A DNA stretch of 11,326 nucleotides from Oscillospiraceae bacterium (GTDB taxonomy: Bacteria; Bacillota; Clostridia; Oscillospirales; Acutalibacteraceae), in the NCBI GenBank assembly GCA_902782805.1, contig CACZON010000187.1, positions 1 to 11,326 of the forward strand, read 5' to 3'. Of the stretch, positions 6,530 to 11,312 are shown in pieces. The notes beneath the pieces were generated by a model. That model was not told the DNA's origin. It ran no database searches and saw only the letters and a list, made by a program, of their open reading frames with translations. Both the position numbers and the translations under genes were made by a program. Positions within the stretch are counted from its first letter, which is position 1. Every line of letters begins with the position of its first letter.

Positions 6530-7603
6530 TTATTTCGCCTCAAAGGCGCAGTCGATCAGATCGCAGACGAGCTCCTCGCCCTTTTTGCCGCAGGCCTCCC
6601 AGAGCTTCGGATACATGCTGATGCTCGTAAAGCCGGGCAGGGTGTTGATCTCGTTGAGAACGACCTGGCCGTTCTTTTTGACGAAAAAGTCCACCCGGGA
6701 AAGGCCGCTGCAGCCGAGGTGCCAATACGCGCGGCAGGCGATCGCGCGGATCTCGTCGATCTTCTCCTGCGAAAGTCTCGCCGGGATATAGAGCTGCGAG
6801 GTGCCGCTGACGTATTTATCGTCGTAATCGTAGAAATCCGCCGTCGCGCCGATTTCGCCGACGGTCGAGGCGATCGGCTTGCGGTTGCCCAAAACGGCGC
6901 ATTCGACCTCCTGGCCCTCTACGCCCTCTTCCACAACGATCTTGCCGTCTTCCCGCGCGGCCTTCTGAACGGCGGCGCGGAAATCCTCGATCTTCGTCAC
7001 GCGGCTCACGCCGACGGAGGAGCCCGCGTTGGCCGGTTTTACGAACACCGGGAAATTGAACCGCGCGGAGACCTTCGCTTCGATCTTGCGCGCGCCCTCG
7101 GGATCCTCGAGATAGCGGTAGGAATAGAACCAGAGGTAGTGCGCCTGTTCGATATTGACGGCGGAAAGCAGCGTATGGGCAACGGCCTTATCCATGCAGA
7201 CCGCCGAAGCGAGCGTATTGCAGCCGACGTAGGGGATCGTGGAAAGCTCGAAAAGCCCCTGGATCGTTCCGTCCTCGCCGTTTTTACCGTGGAGCACGGG
7301 GAAGATCACGTCGATTTTTTCATAGCGGAGGCCGTTTTCCTCCTCGACCACGATCCCGTGGACGGAGGGATCCGGCGAAAGGAACGCTCTGCGGCAGGAG
7401 GGATCCTCTTCCCATTCCCCGCCGGGGATCTTTTCCCAATCTCCTTTATAAAGCAGCCAGCAGCCGTCCTTGCGGATGCCGATCGTCAAAACCTCGAAGC
7501 GGTCCTTCGGGATGCTGTTCATGATAAAATACGCCGAACGGCGCGAAACCTCATGCTCCGAAGAACGCCCTCCGAAAAGCACGAGCACCTTTTTCCGATC
7601 CAT
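6530..7603 (-). CDS. ddl: D-alanine--D-alanine ligase
   Basis: A 357-residue ATP-grasp ligase that joins two D-alanines for the MurF step of cell-wall precursor synthesis. Visible motifs are LFGGRSSEHEVS (9-20), HGKNGEDGTIQGL (105-117), the ATP-grasp segment FPVFVKPANAGSSVGVS (184-200), the omega-loop YDYDDKY with Tyr264, RVDFF (303-307), and NEINTLPGFTSISMYPKLW (317-335). The Tyr in the omega loop is typical of D-Ala-D-Ala ligases rather than VanA-type D-Ala-D-lactate ligases. The ATG at 7601-7603 is preceded by GGGAGG nine bases away; an in-frame ATG at 7624 lacks such a site. It is the first gene of the ddl-murI-ywiB-argS operon, driven by the promoter at 7677-7705. A short hairpin (7642-7647 with 7651-7656) lies in its leader of about 65 bases. 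Confidence 0.97.
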   Translation of the reverse strand: MDRKKVLVLFGGRSSEHEVSRRSAYFIMNSIPKDRFEVLTIGIRKDGCWLLYKGDWEKIPGGEWEEDPSCRRAFLSPDPSVHGIVVEEENGLRYEKIDVIFPVLHGKNGEDGTIQGLFELSTIPYVGCNTLASAVCMDKAVAHTLLSAVNIEQAHYLWFYSYRYLEDPEGARKIEAKVSARFNFPVFVKPANAGSSVGVSRVTKIEDFRAAVQKAAREDGKIVVEEGVEGQEVECAVLGNRKPIASTVGEIGATADFYDYDDKYVSGTSQLYIPARLSQEKIDEIRAIACRAYWHLGCSGLSRVDFFVKKNGQVVLNEINTLPGFTSISMYPKLWEACGKKGEELVCDLIDCAFEAK

Positions 7604-7676
7604 AAGAGAAGACCTCCCGACCATTTTCTAACCTATTCTATTGCGGAAAATCCGCAGAAACCACCAATTTTATATT

Positions 7677-7705
7677 ATATTATCACATTCCCCCCTTTTG
7701 TGCAA
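7677..7705 (-). promoter_or_regulatory. Sigma-A type promoter of the ddl operon
   Basis: On the minus strand TTGCAC (7700-7705) is followed after 17 bases by TAATAT (7677-7682), with a TG two bases upstream of the -10. The spacer contains a G6 run. Predicted transcription start is near 7670, about 67 bases before the ddl ATG. Confidence 0.8.
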
Positions 7706-7708
7706 TTC

Positions 7709-7732
7709 ATTTTGCGCCGATCGGCGGAAAAT
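7709..7732. promoter_or_regulatory. 24-bp near-perfect palindrome between divergent promoters (candidate operator)
   Basis: The core CGCCGATCGGCG (7715-7726) is a perfect 12-bp palindrome. Beyond one mismatched pair (7714/7727) the symmetry continues through five A-T pairs on each side, so 11 of 12 pairs match. It lies almost exactly midway between the ddl -35 (7700-7705) and the divergent -35 (7735-7740). No T run follows it on either strand, so it is not a terminator. Binding by a dimeric regulator affecting both promoters is a natural inference; the regulator is unknown. Confidence 0.6.
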
Positions 7733-7734
7733 CT

Positions 7735-7763
7735 TTGACAAACCCGGCGATCTGTTGTATGAT
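7735..7763 (+). promoter_or_regulatory. Consensus sigma-A promoter for the unknown gene at 7811
   Basis: TTGACA (7735-7740), a 17-base spacer, then TATGAT (7758-7763). Transcription should begin near 7770, giving a leader of about 40 bases. The -35 is flanked by an imperfect inverted repeat (7719-7727 with 7744-7752, 8 of 9 pairs), which reuses half of the palindrome at 7709-7732. Confidence 0.9.
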
Positions 7764-7810
7764 GAATTGTAACTTGCGAAACTGACTTGACTTTTTTGGG
7801 AGTGAACGCT

Positions 7811-8602
7811 TTGGCATCGAAAGCTTTTGAACTGATCGCGGAAAAAATCGAAGGACTGCTCGCGCCGCAGGGCTATCAGAGGAACGATACGGAAGACGCG
7901 GCCGTCTTTATGAACGAAGATACCGCCTACAGCGTCTGGTACGATACACAGCACGGCCGCTTTGAGCTCCGGCAGGCCGAAGCCGACGGCGGCGAAGTCT
8001 CTTCCGAATGGAAGACGGTTTCCATGTGGCTTTTTAACGAAGACTCGGATTCGCTCTCCGAAGCGGAATCGATCGCGGGAGATTTTTCCGATACGCTCTC
8101 CGCGCCGCTGCGGACGCCCGCCGCGCTGCAGCCGAAGAAGAAAAAGAAGAAGGACGAAGATTCCACAACCGATCCGCTTTTCTTCTTCAACCGCCTCGCG
8201 AACCTGTTCCCCGATATCAAGGAGGACCTCAACGCGGAGAAGATCGCCTTCGGCGACATCCGTCCCTTTACCTTCGCAAAGGAAAAGATCCTGCCGAAGA
8301 TCAGCGATCTCTGCCGCCGCTATCCGCAGAGCGATCCCGCGCAGAAGCTCTGCTCGATGTTCTCGGATTTCTATGAAAACGGCGACCTCGATACCCGTGC
8401 CGTGATCACCTATATCCTGATCAACGGGCTTCCCGCCGACGTCTACGCCCAGATCGCGCCGCAGTTCGACGAAAAGCTCCTCAAAGCCGCCGCCCAGAGC
8501 CGCCGCCTGATCGGGAAGAAGATCAAGCCCGAAAAGAAGAAAAAACAGAGCAAGATCATTGCGAAAAGCCTCGACAGCTACAAGCAGCTCCAGCAAAAAT
8601 AA
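7811..8602 (+). CDS. Conserved-looking two-domain protein of unknown function
   Basis: A 263-residue soluble protein with no signal peptide or membrane segment. Residues 1-100 form an alpha/beta-like domain (ASKAFELIAEKIEGLLAPQGYQ and later strands such as YSVWYDTQHGRFELRQ). A charged linker with six lysines (about 109-118) follows. The C-terminal domain (about 121-235) is mainly helical and starts DPLFFFNRLANLFPDIKEDLN; the basic tail PEKKKKQSKIIAKSL closes the protein. I do not recognise the family with certainty; the C-terminal part recalls clostridial proteins of the DUF7674 type, but that is from memory only. The TTG start (7811-7813) has GGGAG eight bases upstream and an excellent promoter, although the frame is open to 7787. 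The two lysine clusters suggest contact with nucleic acid or acidic surfaces, which is speculation. It is transcribed divergently from ddl. Confidence 0.85.
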   Translation: MASKAFELIAEKIEGLLAPQGYQRNDTEDAAVFMNEDTAYSVWYDTQHGRFELRQAEADGGEVSSEWKTVSMWLFNEDSDSLSEAESIAGDFSDTLSAPLRTPAALQPKKKKKKDEDSTTDPLFFFNRLANLFPDIKEDLNAEKIAFGDIRPFTFAKEKILPKISDLCRRYPQSDPAQKLCSMFSDFYENGDLDTRAVITYILINGLPADVYAQIAPQFDEKLLKAAAQSRRLIGKKIKPEKKKKQSKIIAKSLDSYKQLQQK

Positions 8603-8603
8603 C

Positions 8604-8634
8604 CGCCCGGCGGAAATTCCCGTTTTTCCGGGCG
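8604..8634 (+). other. Hairpin just after the unknown gene, without T run
   Basis: CGCCCGG (8604-8610) pairs with CCGGGCG (8628-8634), and a competing inner stem CGGAAA/TTTCCG (8611-8616 with 8625-8630) is also possible. It lies one base past the stop at 8602, but A-rich rather than T-rich sequence follows, so it may protect the 3' end or assist termination rather than act as a standard terminator. Confidence 0.4.
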
Positions 8635-8656
8635 CAAAAACGTAAAAAACGCAGGA

Positions 8657-8693
8657 AAATCCCCAAAAAAGGCCTTGACCTTTTTGGGGATTT
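8657..8693 (+). repeat. Long inverted repeat overlapping the rpmG promoter; possible terminator of the upstream gene
   Basis: AAATCCCCAAAAA(A)GG at 8657-8672 pairs with 8679-8693 over 15 bp with a single-base bulge, around the loop CCTTGA. The right arm covers the end of the -35 and most of the spacer of the rpmG promoter. In RNA read from the upstream gene this would be a strong hairpin followed by the imperfect U stretch UUUGUGUU, so it may also terminate that transcript. Confidence 0.8.
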
Positions 8694-8703
8694 GTGTTAT
8701 GAT
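8675..8703 (+). promoter_or_regulatory. Sigma-A promoter of the rpmG-secE-nusG operon
   Basis: TTGACC (8675-8680), a 17-base spacer and TATGAT (8698-8703), with TG at 8695-8696 forming an extended -10. Transcription should start near 8710, leaving a leader of about 165 bases before rpmG. Confidence 0.88.
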
Positions 8704-8709
8704 GTTTTC

Positions 8710-8875
8710 ACCTCGTTTTAGGAGGTTGTTTTTTTGTGCGCTTTTTTAGAAGCGCGAGGCGGTTTTCCGCCGGGAAACAACCGGGTACCGAAAGGCGTTT
8801 TTCCGGTATCGAGGGAGGATAAGACATTTGCCGAAAGGCAAAAATTCCGAAACGGTTACAACAAGGAGGTACCGT
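8710..8875 (+). promoter_or_regulatory. Structured 5' leader of rpmG
   Basis: This untranslated leader can form a three-way junction. P1 is GGTTGTTT (8724-8731) with AAACAACC (8775-8782), a perfect 8 bp. Inside it are P2 (8738-8743 with 8750-8755, 6 bp) and P3 (8758-8762 with 8767-8771, 5 bp, TTTT loop). P4 follows (8784-8790 with 8804-8810) and then P5, TTTGCC-GAAA-GGCAAA (8827-8842), with a GNRA tetraloop. The P4 left arm GGTACCG recurs at 8868-8874, overlapping the rpmG Shine-Dalgarno, so the P4 right arm could pair with either copy. The first transcribed bases ACCTC (8710-8714) can also pair with GAGGT (8722-8726), competing with P1. I recognise no named RNA family; autoregulation by a ribosomal protein is the obvious hypothesis. 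Confidence 0.5.
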
Positions 8876-9025
8876 ATGAGAACCAAGATCACCTTAGCTT
8901 GCACGGAATGCAAACAGCGCAACTACAACACCATGAAAGAAAAGAAGAACAATCCGGACCGGCTTGAAATGAAGAAATACTGCAGATTCTGCAAGAAGCA
9001 CACGGTCCACAGAGAGACCAGGTAA
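8876..9025 (+). CDS. rpmG: 50S ribosomal protein L33 (zinc-ribbon form)
   Basis: A 49-residue large-subunit ribosomal protein located near the E site. The sequence opens with MRTKITLACTECKQRNYNT, and the two Cys pairs CTEC (Cys9, Cys12) and CRFC (Cys36, Cys39) form a zinc ribbon. This is the C+ type, which needs zinc, as opposed to the Cys-free form used under zinc shortage. The ATG at 8876 follows AAGGAGG with six bases between, and family members start here. An in-frame TTG at 8828, which has its own GGGAGG, would add 16 residues and is rejected. First gene of the rpmG-secE-nusG operon. Confidence 0.98.
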   Translation: MRTKITLACTECKQRNYNTMKEKKNNPDRLEMKKYCRFCKKHTVHRETR

Positions 9026-9040
9026 TCGGGAGGCTCATCG

Positions 9041-9262
9041 ATGGCAAAAGAGAAAAAAGGCTTCGGGCTCTTCAAAAGAGTCGGGAAGTACTTCCGCGAA
9101 TGCTTTGCCGAGATCAAAAAGATCGTATGGCCGACGCCGAAAGCCGCTTTCAAAAACATGGGCGTCGTACTGCTTTCGATGCTGATCATCGGCCTGTTCG
9201 TATTCGGGCTCGATACGCTCTTCGGAAAGCTCCTGGGCCTGATTATGGATATCGCCGCATAA
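9041..9262 (+). CDS. secE: Preprotein translocase subunit SecE
   Basis: A 73-residue single-span membrane protein that clamps and stabilises SecY in the SecYEG export channel. The basic N-terminal segment and the amphipathic helix with the family signature ECFAEIKKIVWPTP (about 24-37) precede one membrane segment at about 41-62. The size fits the short SecE of Gram-positive bacteria. The ATG has GGGAGG seven bases upstream, 15 bases after rpmG. Its place before nusG is the standard bacterial arrangement; the tRNA-Trp gene that some Firmicutes carry between rpmG and secE is absent. Confidence 0.98.
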   Translation: MAKEKKGFGLFKRVGKYFRECFAEIKKIVWPTPKAAFKNMGVVLLSMLIIGLFVFGLDTLFGKLLGLIMDIAA

Positions 9263-9309
9263 ATCTCCGAACGTTTTTGCAAAACTGCTTTTAAGGAGGT
9301 ATGGCTGCG

Positions 9310-9831
9310 ATGGCCGACGAGGCAAGATGGTACGTCATTCATACGTACTCGGGCTACGAAAACAAGGTTGCTTCCAACCTTGAAAAAACCATTGATAACC
9401 GTAATCTGCGCGATCTGATCCAGGACGTACGCGTCCCGACCGAGACCGTCACCGAGATCAAGGACAACAAAAGCCGCGAGGTGGAGCGCAAGATCTTCCC
9501 CGGCTACGTGCTCGTCAAAATGATCCTGACCGACGATACCTGGTATATCGTCCGCAATATCCGCGGATGCACCGGTTTTGTCGGCCCCTCCTCGAAACCC
9601 GTTCCGCTGACCGAAGACGAAGTCTCGCGGCTCGGCGTTGAGGAGAAGAAGGTAGAGCTCAACTACGCCGTCGGCGACAGCGTCAGCATCATCGACGGAC
9701 CGCTCGAGGGTTTTATCGGTACGGTGGAAGAGATCGATATCGAGAAGAACCGCGTTCGCGTTACGGTTTCGATGTTCGGCAGAGAAACGCCTGTCGAACT
9801 CGAACTTGCGCAGGCAGAGCCTGCCGAGTAA
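9310..9831 (+). CDS. nusG: Transcription termination/antitermination factor NusG
   Basis: A 173-residue factor that binds RNA polymerase, affects pausing and elongation, and can link transcription with translation. The NGN domain (about 5-110) starts with ARWYVIHTYSGYENKVASNL and includes VERKIFPGYVLVKM and the RNIRGCTGFVG strand. The KOW domain (about 120-168) contains DGPLEGFIGTVEEID and ends with VSMFGRETPVELEL. The chosen ATG is at 9310, ten bases after AGGAGG; an ATG at 9301 is only one base from that site and is too close to be favoured. secE ends 47 bases upstream, and a terminator-like hairpin follows at 9840. Confidence 0.97.
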   Translation: MADEARWYVIHTYSGYENKVASNLEKTIDNRNLRDLIQDVRVPTETVTEIKDNKSREVERKIFPGYVLVKMILTDDTWYIVRNIRGCTGFVGPSSKPVPLTEDEVSRLGVEEKKVELNYAVGDSVSIIDGPLEGFIGTVEEIDIEKNRVRVTVSMFGRETPVELELAQAEPAE

Positions 9832-9839
9832 ACTTTGAT

Positions 9840-9860
9840 AAAAAGCGAAAGCCGCTTTTT
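9840..9860 (+). terminator. Terminator-like hairpin between nusG and rplK
   Basis: AAAAAGCG (9840-9847) pairs with CGCTTTTT (9853-9860) around a 5-base loop, nine bases beyond the nusG stop. The right arm ends in five T followed by ATAT. The stem has only three G-C pairs, so termination may be partial. Confidence 0.65.
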
Positions 9861-9887
9861 ATATGGGGTTTCCCCCGGGAGGCCCCT

Positions 9888-9929
9888 GTGGGAGGAACAT
9901 AATCTGTTACAATGTTCCGCGTTAACCAC
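9888..9929 (+). promoter_or_regulatory. Probable L1-binding autoregulatory element in the rplK leader
   Basis: An outer stem GTGG/CCAC (9888-9891 with 9926-9929) and a perfect inner stem GGAACAT/ATGTTCC (9894-9900 with 9912-9918) are separated by an asymmetric loop with GA on the left and seven bases on the right. Two helices joined by an asymmetric loop, with a G-rich left side (GGGAGG), is the known architecture of L1 binding sites in 23S rRNA and in rplK-rplA leaders. It ends seven bases before the rplK ribosome binding site (9937-9941), as expected for L1 repression of its own operon. The structure is seen in the sequence; the L1 assignment is inference from architecture and position. Confidence 0.6.
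9905..9913 (+). promoter_or_regulatory. Weak candidate extended -10 before rplK
   Basis: TGTTACAAT fits TG-N-TACAAT, but there is no -35 at the right distance and it overlaps the loop and right arm of the L1-like element. A promoter here would help rplK-rplA escape the hairpin at 9840-9860, but readthrough from nusG is equally possible. Confidence 0.25.
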
Positions 9930-9953
9930 GAAGCATGGAGGTGCATTTTAACA

Positions 9954-10379
9954 ATGGCTCAGAAAGTTACGGGCTTAATCAAGCTCCAGATCCCTGCCGG
10001 TAAAGCAACCCCGGCGCCGCCGGTTGGCCCTGCGCTCGGTCAGCACGGCGTAAACATCATGGCGTTTACGAAAGAATTCAATGAACGCACGAAGAACGAT
10101 ATCGGCCTCGTGATCCCGGTTGTGATCACCGTCTACGCCGACCGTTCCTTTACGTTCATCACCAAGACCCCGCCCGCAGCCGTCCTCATCAAAAAGGCCT
10201 GCGGAATCGAGACCGCTTCCGGCACGCCGAACAAGGTCAAGGTTGCAAAAATCAGCCGCGAACAGATCCAGAAAATTGCCGAACAGAAGATGCCCGACCT
10301 CAACGCAGGTTCGCTCGAGAGTGCGATGAGCATGATCGCCGGTACTGCGCGCAGCATGGGCGTTGAAGTTGTTGACTGA
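9954..10379 (+). CDS. rplK: 50S ribosomal protein L11
   Basis: A 141-residue protein of the GTPase-associated centre of the 50S subunit, where it binds 23S rRNA with L10 and supports factor binding and the stringent response. The N-terminal domain opens with MAQKVTGLIKLQIPAGKATP followed by APPVGPALGQHGVNIMAFTKEFN, which includes the flexible proline-rich segment. The C-terminal RNA-binding domain (about 70-141) contains KTPPAAVLIKKA and ends GTARSMGVEVVD. The length is exactly the family norm. The ATG at 9954 has GGAGG twelve bases upstream, slightly far but acceptable; longer in-frame readings lack family similarity. Followed 16 bases later by rplA. Confidence 0.98.
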   Translation: MAQKVTGLIKLQIPAGKATPAPPVGPALGQHGVNIMAFTKEFNERTKNDIGLVIPVVITVYADRSFTFITKTPPAAVLIKKACGIETASGTPNKVKVAKISREQIQKIAEQKMPDLNAGSLESAMSMIAGTARSMGVEVVD

Positions 10380-10395
10380 TGCGGAGGGTATTGCA

Positions 10396-11091
10396 ATGAA
10401 ACACGGAAAAAAATACGTTGAGAGCAGAAAGCTCTTTGACAGAACGAAATTCTACGATACGAACGAAGCTCTGGACCTCTGCGTTGCGACTTCCAAGGCA
10501 AAATTCGACGAAACCGTTGAGCTCCACGTGAAGCTCGGCGTCGACGGCCGCCATGCGGATCAGCAGGTTCGCGGCGCCATCGTTCTCCCGAACGGAACGG
10601 GCAAAAACGTTCGCGTTCTCGTGATCTGCAAATCCGATAAGGTTGCCGACGCGGAAGCTGCCGGCGCTGATTTCGTAGGCGCGGAAGAAATGGTTCAGAA
10701 GATCCAGACCGAAAACTGGATGGATTTCGACGTTCTGATCACCAGCCCCGATATGATGGGTCTCGTCGGCCGCCTCGGCCGTATCCTCGGACCGCGCGGT
10801 CTGATGCCGAACCCCAAGGCCGGTACGGTTACCCCGGACGTCGCCAGAGCCGTAAAAGAGGCGAAAGCCGGTAAGATCGAATACCGTCTCGACAGAACGA
10901 ACATCATCCACTGCCCGATCGGAAAAGCTTCCTTCGGCACCGAAAAGCTCAGCGAGAACCTCGATACGCTTATGCGCGCGATCGTAGCCGCGAAGCCGGC
11001 CGCTGCAAAAGGCCAGTATATCCGCTCCTGCGTCGTCGCTTCGACGATGGGCCCCGGCATCCGCATCAACCCGACCAGATTCGGCGTCTGA
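10396..11091 (+). CDS. rplA: 50S ribosomal protein L1
   Basis: A 231-residue protein of the mobile L1 stalk, which helps release deacylated tRNA from the E site, and the usual translational repressor of its own operon. The sequence starts MKHGKKYVESRKLFDRTKFY. The conserved LGPRGLMPNPKAGTVTPDVARAV (about 134-156) and the end STMGPGIRINPTRFGV are typical. The length is normal. The ATG at 10396 is preceded by GGAGGG seven bases away. The candidate L1-binding site at 9888-9929 is in the leader of the same transcript. Confidence 0.98.
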   Translation: MKHGKKYVESRKLFDRTKFYDTNEALDLCVATSKAKFDETVELHVKLGVDGRHADQQVRGAIVLPNGTGKNVRVLVICKSDKVADAEAAGADFVGAEEMVQKIQTENWMDFDVLITSPDMMGLVGRLGRILGPRGLMPNPKAGTVTPDVARAVKEAKAGKIEYRLDRTNIIHCPIGKASFGTEKLSENLDTLMRAIVAAKPAAAKGQYIRSCVVASTMGPGIRINPTRFGV

Positions 11092-11117
11092 TCCGGATCT
11101 CTCCCGCCCAGGGCCTG

Positions 11118-11151
11118 CGCCCAAAAGGGCGGATCCCGCGGATCTCGCGGG
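11118..11151 (+). other. Two tandem hairpins downstream of rplA
   Basis: CGCCC-AAAA-GGGCG (11118-11131) and CCCGCG-GATCT-CGCGGG (11135-11151) are perfect short GC stems placed 27 bases after the rplA stop. Neither is followed by a T run, so they may mark a processing point, 3' end protection or weak termination between rplA and the rplJ promoter. Confidence 0.5.
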
Positions 11152-11169
11152 AACTTCTCAAAATTATTC

Positions 11170-11201
11170 GCTGCTCCTCTTGACAAATCGGGAGGAGCAG
11201 C
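11170..11201 (+). repeat. Perfect inverted repeat enclosing the -35 of the rplJ promoter
   Basis: GCTGCTCCTC (11170-11179) is the exact reverse complement of GAGGAGCAGC (11192-11201). The 12-base loop begins with the -35 TTGACA, and the right arm fills most of the spacer, ending one base before the -10. No T run follows, so this is not a standard terminator. Confidence 0.9.
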
Positions 11202-11208
11202 CTATAAT
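11180..11208 (+). promoter_or_regulatory. Perfect consensus sigma-A promoter of the rplJ-rplL operon
   Basis: TTGACA (11180-11185), a 17-base spacer and TATAAT (11203-11208) match the consensus at all twelve positions, and transcription should begin near 11215, the first base of the L10 leader. The downstream genes lie outside the window; the operon identity comes from the leader. Confidence 0.95.
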
Positions 11209-11214
11209 AACAAA

Positions 11215-11280
11215 TGCTGTTTACTTAAGACAGCAGGTGCATCCGCATAAACGGGGCTTTTCCCCGGCCTGCCGAGGTTG
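11215..11280 (+). ncRNA. L10 (rplJ) ribosomal protein leader RNA
   Basis: This matches the L10 leader family: a 5' hairpin TGCTGT/ACAGCA (11215-11220 with 11230-11235), the conserved ACAGCAGGTG, an inner hairpin CGGGG-CTTTT-CCCCG (11252-11266) and the closing CCTGCCGAGG (11268-11277), whose CCTGC pairs with GCAGG (11233-11237). The bound L10-(L12)4 complex represses synthesis of L10 and L7/L12. The rplJ start is beyond the window edge, so only the leader is present. Confidence 0.9.
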
Positions 11281-11283
11281 ACG

Positions 11284-11312
11284 CGTACAAAACTGAACAA
11301 AGTTTTCGTATG
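11284..11312 (+). promoter_or_regulatory. Candidate attenuator hairpin downstream of the L10 leader
   Basis: CGTACAAAACT (11284-11294) pairs with 11301-11312 over 11 bp with one bulged C and one G-T wobble, around loop GAACAA. A pyrimidine-rich stretch (CCTTTTCCTTT) follows up to the window end. In Firmicutes the L10 leader often works through a following terminator; this could be that element, or an antiterminator whose partner lies outside the window. Confidence 0.4.

Noticed and set aside
6719..7738. A 339-codon plus-strand frame opposite ddl
   Set aside because: Fully antisense to a clear ddl gene and its promoter; no recognisable domain or ribosome binding site.
7670..8596. A 308-codon minus-strand frame opposite the unknown gene
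   Set aside because: The plus-strand gene has a consensus promoter and ribosome binding site; the minus frame ends inside the ddl promoter and has neither.
8828..8875. 16-residue N-terminal extension of L33 from a TTG with GGGAGG upstream
   Set aside because: L33 proteins begin at the ATG at 8876, which has the stronger AAGGAGG site; the extension overlaps the P5 hairpin of the leader.
9026..9040. tRNA-Trp gene between rpmG and secE, as seen in some Firmicutes
   Set aside because: The gap is 15 bases, so there is no room for a tRNA; no tRNA-like cloverleaf was seen elsewhere either.
9301..9309. Upstream ATG for nusG
   Set aside because: Only one base separates it from GGAGG, too close for normal initiation; the ATG at 9310 is well spaced.
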